This document shows positions 59,300-64,000 of a DNA stretch of 64,000 nt, piece after piece. The DNA comes from Mactromeris polynyma. Taxonomy: Eukaryota > Mollusca > Bivalvia > Venerida > Mactridae. Location: contig JASFXZ010000035.1 of the NCBI GenBank assembly GCA_032209605.1, positions 439,001 to 503,000 on the forward strand. The letters are read 5' to 3'. Both the position numbers and the translations under genes were made by a program. The notes beneath the pieces are model-generated. The model was not told where the DNA came from. It saw only the letters and a program-made list of their open reading frames with translations, and did no database searches. Position 1 is the stretch's first letter, and every line of letters begins with the position of its first letter.

Positions 59300-59360
59300 C
59301 ATAGACAATTGTATAAAACACTTGTACTTAATGTACAAGTGTTTTATACAATTGTCTATG
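59300..59360. repeat. Perfect palindrome, 28-bp arms, 5-nt loop
   Basis: 59300-59327 (CATAGACAATTGTATAAAAC...) and 59333-59360 are exact inverted complements; the loop is TTAAT. No mismatch in 28 pairs. Confidence 0.9.
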
Positions 59361-59488
59361 TTTAAATACGTAAAACAAATCCATAAGTAAATGTATGCAC
59401 CTGCTTAAAAAGAGGGTAAAGACAATACAGTCGGACCTATATTATTTGACAACCTTTTTTCCGAATACATGGTATCATCTGACATAGA

Positions 59489-59642
59489 TACAGTAAAACG
59501 TCACTTAAATATCACCTCAATTATAGGACCATCTCGAAATTAAGACCGCATTTTTCAAGTCTATTATCTCAATATTAGGACCACCTCAATAAGATTAAGA
59601 TCAGTTTTAAAAGGTCCCAAAGGTGGTCTTATTATTACTGTA
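59489..59642. mobile_element. MITE family B, copy near 59.5 kb
   Basis: From TACAGTAAAACGTCACTTAA to GGTGGTCTTATTATTACTGTA-like end; inner sequence AAGACCGCATTTTTCAAGTC matches the 36205 copy. Confidence 0.65.
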
Positions 59643-60078
59643 TTCGCTACCGATATATCTTCTCATGTACGTATTATTGAAATGGGATATGCGAAACCAT
59701 GTATTATTCGAAATAATCATTCGGATCCGATGAATTCGAATGAACGAGGTCCGACTGTAAGAATGTTATCGGGACAAAATACTTGATCTATTTATGGTTC
59801 TTTTTATTTTCTCATGTTTACACTAATCCTCCGACTTAAAACAACACTGACTTGAGTTGAACAATTATCTCATGTGTACTTAATTTACTAAATTATTATG
59901 ATAAAAACTTTCAAGTTTATTTGAAGTGGTGATCAAAGTATCAAGAGAGGGATTTACGTAGCGAACCAAAATACATTTTGTATTGAAAATACAACAAAAT
60001 AACCTTTCAGAACTTTAACAAAATTAGTTGAAAATAAATTTGTCATTCAGATAATATTTTTATTATATACTCCACGCC
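59643..60078. other. No feature recognised
   Basis: AT-rich; TTCGAAATAATCATTCGG near 59708 is only a short inverted-repeat-like stretch. Confidence 0.3.
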
Positions 60079-60305
60079 ATTAAAAACGCAACTAAAATTG
60101 TTCGCGTCAACACGATGACATTTTAAAGAAATAACTATATTTTTAATTCTCAAATATAATTTCCTAAACTTAATAACTTATGAAATATGAATACTAGGAC
60201 CATAGTTTGATTTATTTTTGATGAACAATTTACATATTTGTAACAATAAACACGTTTAACACATGAAACAACGTTGAGGTTTAGTGAAATAGTTGCGTTT
60301 TTAAT
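60079..60305. mobile_element. Small TIR element (ATTAAAAACGCAACT)
   Basis: 227 bp bounded by perfect 15-bp inverted repeats, ATTAAAAACGCAACT and AGTTGCGTTTTTAAT. No coding capacity; superfamily not assigned. Confidence 0.65.
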
Positions 60306-60469
60306 ATCGTTTAGTATATTAGCGTTCCAAATTGCTGTTGGATACTTAATTAATAAAGGGACCTGAACATTGCATTTATTCCAAGATACAGAATGGTTTC
60401 CCTCGACGAGATAATTGTACTTATGAAATTGGTGAAGTATTTCTTTTTTTCAAATACACGACACTGTCC

Positions 60470-61300
60470 GCTTAAATTGTCTATTGTTATTTGATCATGT
60501 GTTCAAGGTATTGTCTATTGTTATTTGATCATGTGTTCAAGGTATTGTCTATTGTTATTTGATCATGTGTTCAAGGTATTGTCTATTGTTATTCAATCAT
60601 GTGTTCAAGGTATTGTCTATTGTTATTTGATCATGTGTTCAATGTATTGTATATTGTTATTCAATCATGTGTTCAAGGTATTGTCTATTGTTATTTGATC
60701 ATGTGTTCAAGGTATTGTCTATTGTTATTTAATCATGTGTTCAATGTATTGTATATTGTTATTTAATCATGTGTTCAAGGTATTGTATATTGTTATTTAA
60801 TCATGTGTTCAAGGTATTGTCTATTGTTATTTGATCATGTGTTCAAGGTATTGTCTATTGTTATTTGATCATGTGTTTAAGGTATTGTCTATTGTTATTC
60901 AATCATATGTTCAATGTATTGTCTATTGTTATTTGATCATGTGTTCAATGTATTGTCTATTGTTATTTAATCATGTGTTCAAGGTATTGTCTATTGTTAT
61001 TTGATCATGTGTTCAAGGGATTGTCTATTGTTATTTGATCATGTGTTCAATGTATTGTATATGGTTATTTAATCATGTGTTCAAGGTACTGTCTATTGTT
61101 ATTTATTCATGTGTTCAAGGTATTGTCTATTGATATTTGATCATGTGTTCAATGTATTGTCTATTGTTATTTGATCACGTGTTCAAGGTTTTGTCTATTG
61201 TTATTTGATCATGTATTCAAGGTATTGTCTATTGTTATTTGATCATGTATTCAAGGTATTGTCTATTGTCATTTGATCATGTATTCAAGGTATTGTTATT
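60470..61300. repeat. Minisatellite, 34-bp unit
   Basis: About twenty-four copies of GTCTATTGTTATTTGATCAT followed by GTGTTCAAGGTATT, with frequent single-base variants (TTCAATC, TTTAATC, CAATGTA). Confidence 0.95.
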
Positions 61301-61480
61301 TCGCTGGTAAATGTATTATTTAAATATCCGATGGCTTCCTTTGTGACAGTACATATTATCAACATGAGGGAAATACTATTACCTCGGATTATATATTTAT
61401 TTTCAAAACAAACCTTGCAAAATGTTCGGTTTGACGTCCGCAACCAACTAATCACTGACCTAATTGTTTCCCTAATGTAT

Positions 61481-61813
61481 AGTTCCCACGTCTACAATAA
61501 TTACCTCCCTTGTTCCCACGTCTACAATAATTACCTCCCTTGTTCCAAATCATCAGCCATTTTGATAGGCACAACTGATAAACACTTACAGGAGTAATTC
61601 CCAAATATGTTATAATGAAGAAAATACAGAGAGAATTTGCATGTGACAACCACTTTTTCTTCCACACATGAGCATAATGATAATTTATATTTTGTATATC
61701 TGATTAATTTATTATCGTTTTCATTGTATTCCTTATACACTTACAGGAAATGTGCCTATCAATATGGACGACTATTCAGTACAAGCGAGGTAAATATTGT
61801 AAATGTGGGAACT
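61481..61813. mobile_element. MITE family D, best preserved copy
   Basis: Starts AGTTCCCACGTCTACAATAA and ends TAAATGTGGGAACT; TIR homology extends about 65 bp inward (TTACCTCCCTTGTTC, GATAGGCACA). The left terminal 33 bp are tandemly duplicated. Confidence 0.7.
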
Positions 61814-62415
61814 ATCTATTGGAATTACCGTTTTATGATTCAGTCAGTAATTGCAAATCCAAAAAAATGCCCAAACTCTCACACTAAGAACCGGGTTTGA
61901 TTTTTTCTTCGGGAATCCGCAATTGTTTTAAACCTGCCGTAAACTTCTTATAATAATATAAGTACAACTTACATCCAAACTAGATGTTAAGAAAAATTTC
62001 AAGCCTTCTGGTTGTAAGGGAATAAAACAAAGCACGAACGGTTGTTATATTTATTATATCTATTTAAATAATCAAACACCGGTATTTATCTTACTAATCT
62101 AGCGGTAGATAATGACAGCAAACGTTCATGCAGATTTATTTAATAGTCTTGAAAATGACTCGCACAAGCATAACCAAGGTATAATCACAGCACTGAACGA
62201 ACTGGCAGACTAGGTTACAATAATTCCACTTGATAGTTGCCTTAGTCATACATATTTTGATATATTCTACAGCATTCGTCGTCTTTGTCACTGTACATTG
62301 TATTTTTATCCTGCAAAATTTGTGCTACATTATTCAATTTAAATCAAGAAAAGAAAAGAAACTGGGATTATCTGTCTAATTATCCACAACATAGCAGGGA
62401 TGGTCGCGTGGAACA
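61814..62415 (-). other. 3' flank of the mucin-like gene
   Basis: AT-rich; presumably contains the 3' UTR of the minus-strand gene that stops at 62416. No other gene is seen. Confidence 0.35.
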
Positions 62416-63655
62416 TTACATGACTTGAGGACAGACAATGCTGTATTGTAACAGAATATTTAACGAAACCAATACAATCATTATACATGTACTGTAGTGT
62501 TCCTTCACACTACCGTTGTCAAGCCCACCTCCAGTTTGCTTCTGATTCGGATTTGTCGTGGTCGTTGGTATGACTGCGTTTGTTGCAATATTTGGACTCA
62601 TCGAAGAAGTGGTCGTTGGTATGGCTGCGTTTGTTGCAATATTTGGACTCATCGAAGAAGTGGTCGTTGGTATGGCTGCGTTTGTTGCAATATTTGGACT
62701 CATCGAAGAAGTGGTCGATGGTATGACTGCGTTTGTTGCAATATTTGGACTCGTCGAAGAAGTGGTCGATGGTATGGCTGCGTTTGTTGCAATATTTGGA
62801 CTCGTCGAAGAAGTGGTCGATGGTATGGCTGCGTTTGTTGCAATATTTGGACTCATCGAAGAAGTGGTCGTTGGTATGGCTGCGTTTGTTGCAATATTTG
62901 GACTCATCGAAGAAGTGGTCGATGGTATGACTGCGTTTGTTGCAATATTTGGACTCGTCGAAGAAGTGGTCGATGGTATGGCTGCGTTTGTTGCAATATT
63001 TGGACTCGTCGAAGAAGTGGTCGATGGTATGGCTGCGTTTGTTGCAATATTTGGACTCGTCGAAGAAGTGGTCGATGGTATGACTGCGTTTGTTGCAATA
63101 TTTGGACTCATCGAAGAAGTGGTCGCTGAATCAGAAGCTGAAATAATGATATTGTTTGGTTTTAAACAGACGAAATTCTATGTTTCTATGTGTTACAAAC
63201 AATATTATTTCATATGATATAAAGTGCATAAAAATTAAAACGAAAATTGTTCAATCTATTATTGCCTACAATGTAATTTGTAAAAAATACCCATACAATA
63301 TCAGGGGTTCCACTAGGTGAAATCTCAAGGGTCAATTTGATACTTTGTAACTATACTTTTTAATGGCCAAACTACCTATAATTTAAAGAAAAATCCTGTA
63401 ATGTCGCTTTTATCCTTACTTGTTTGACATTCACAACCATACTGTATGGCCATGTCTGGACAGGTTTTATTAATCTCGATGGGATGACATTCTAGCCCAT
63501 GCTCCACTGAGCAAGAAGCATTGTACTTATTGACATTATCAGTCTTGTTCGAAGAGAAATCCTCATGTCTGTCATCGGCACATCTAGCATCTATCACCCC
63601 TCTATCCGGGCATATTTTTGCCAACTCAGCCTTGGATAGTGTTTCGTATTCAGAT
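62416..63655 (-). CDS. WxxW-domain, mucin-repeat surface protein (3' part; continues beyond the right edge)
   Basis: Two coding exons are present, 63655-63420 and 63137-62416, joined in phase 1; the upstream acceptor at 63655 (phase 2) requires more exons to the right. Exon A has SEYETL, then ICP, ARC, ASC, LEC, TCP and GCEC, a cysteine spacing that resembles the second half of the WxxW domain of mucins and cartilage intermediate-layer proteins; three N-glycosylation sequons (NKT, NAS, NKT) are visible. Exon B encodes eleven 18-residue Ser/Thr/Pro repeats (SPNIATNAAIPSTTSST and variants), probably O-glycosylated, then a 44-residue tail with the hydrophobic stretch CIMIVLVSLNILLQYSIV. The tail suggests a membrane or GPI anchor (DNGS just before it). 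Likely a secreted or cell-surface mucin-like protein of mucus or shell matrix (inference). Confidence 0.7.
62580..63123 (-). repeat. Coding minisatellite of the mucin-like gene, 54-bp unit
   Basis: About ten copies of TCGATGAGTCCAAATATTGC ... GTCATACCATCGACCACTTC (minus strand), all in frame. Most changes are A/V, S/T or T/M substitutions at three positions of the unit. Confidence 0.9.
63302..63396. mobile_element. MITE family A, copy 5 (truncated)
   Basis: Starts CAGGGGTTCCACTAGGTG and keeps AATGGCCAAACTACCTATAA; the other TIR is missing and the fragment ends 24 bp before the exon A donor of the mucin-like gene. Confidence 0.6.
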
Positions 63656-64000
63656 CTGAAAAAGATATATCTTGAAACAAGAAGTATCTTGAAAAAGATG
63701 GTCGGCGCAATTTTTAGGTTAAGATTTGTTGTGTAAAATTGCGAGATGCTGGTCACTCCAGATCCACAATGGATTTCGGTAAATTCACTAAAATTCAGTG
63801 GATTTCGGTAAGATATTGTACCCTTTATCGAAATGTTAACTAATCCGTGTCAATGTTACAAACATGTTCGGTTGAAGAGAAATTGCCTTGGTGTATAACG
63901 TAATATTTTATTGGTTTACACAACACTGGTATGCAAATAACAAATCCATGTTAGTACGGCTGCGGCGACAAAGATGATCAGCACTATCTAAAGCAAGCAA
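63656..64000 (-). other. Intron of the mucin-like gene with a dispersed repeat, copy 2
   Basis: GATGGTCGGCGCAATTTTTA ... GGTCACTCCAGATCCACAAT repeats the sequence at 32660-32750. The rest is AT-rich with no exon recognised. Confidence 0.45.

Overview
The window is nuclear DNA of an invertebrate animal, most likely a bivalve mollusc (inference). Genes have many short exons with GT-AG introns. Two are clear animal orthologues (a MIF4GD-like translation factor and the centriole protein POC5). A third joins a DZIP3-type HEPN domain to a NACHT ATPase, an architecture I associate with molluscs and other marine invertebrates. The non-coding DNA is full of MITEs, tRNA-derived repeats, and minisatellites, which by my coordinates cover about 19 kb, or nearly a third of the window.

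Layout. 0-1.3 kb: start of a minus-strand coiled-coil gene running off the left edge. 1.5-4 kb: repeats and a decayed Ulp1-peptidase/PHD fragment. 4.3-11.7 kb (+): five-exon MIF4GD-like gene whose introns hold four minisatellites and several MITEs. 11.8-22.5 kb: gene-poor, five large tandem arrays. 22.5-39.2 kb (-): POC5 in 12 coding exons (547 aa), the last separated from the rest by a 3-kb minisatellite; its promoter lies near 39.8 kb. 40-43.6 kb: mobile-element debris, palindromes and two tRNA-like modules. 44.0-55.1 kb (+): a NACHT/NLR-type gene. 55.9-61.8 kb: tandem arrays, MITEs and a perfect palindrome. 62.4 kb to the right edge (-): 3' part of a WxxW-domain, mucin-repeat surface protein gene.

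The most interesting locus is the NLR-type gene at 44-55 kb. Splicing six phase-compatible exons gives a hydrophobic leader ending in a 2A-like ribosome-skipping motif (VEQNPGP), a HEPN domain whose RNase motif R-x4-H is assembled across a splice junction, twenty perfect 7-residue repeats (GQSEIKD), a NACHT ATPase with Walker A and B, and a degenerate leucine-rich C terminus. The leader exon is duplicated: the upstream copy has a broken 2A (NPDPP). Both copies are phase 1-1, so either can be skipped in frame. This suggests a switch between a membrane-tethered and a free HEPN-NACHT innate immune protein.

A second theme is how minisatellites start. Several arrays here grew from identifiable seeds: a TE-internal motif (an unexpanded sister copy survives in the same gene), an exon-intron junction of POC5, the anticodon/B-box part of a tRNA-like sequence, and the inside of a TIR element.
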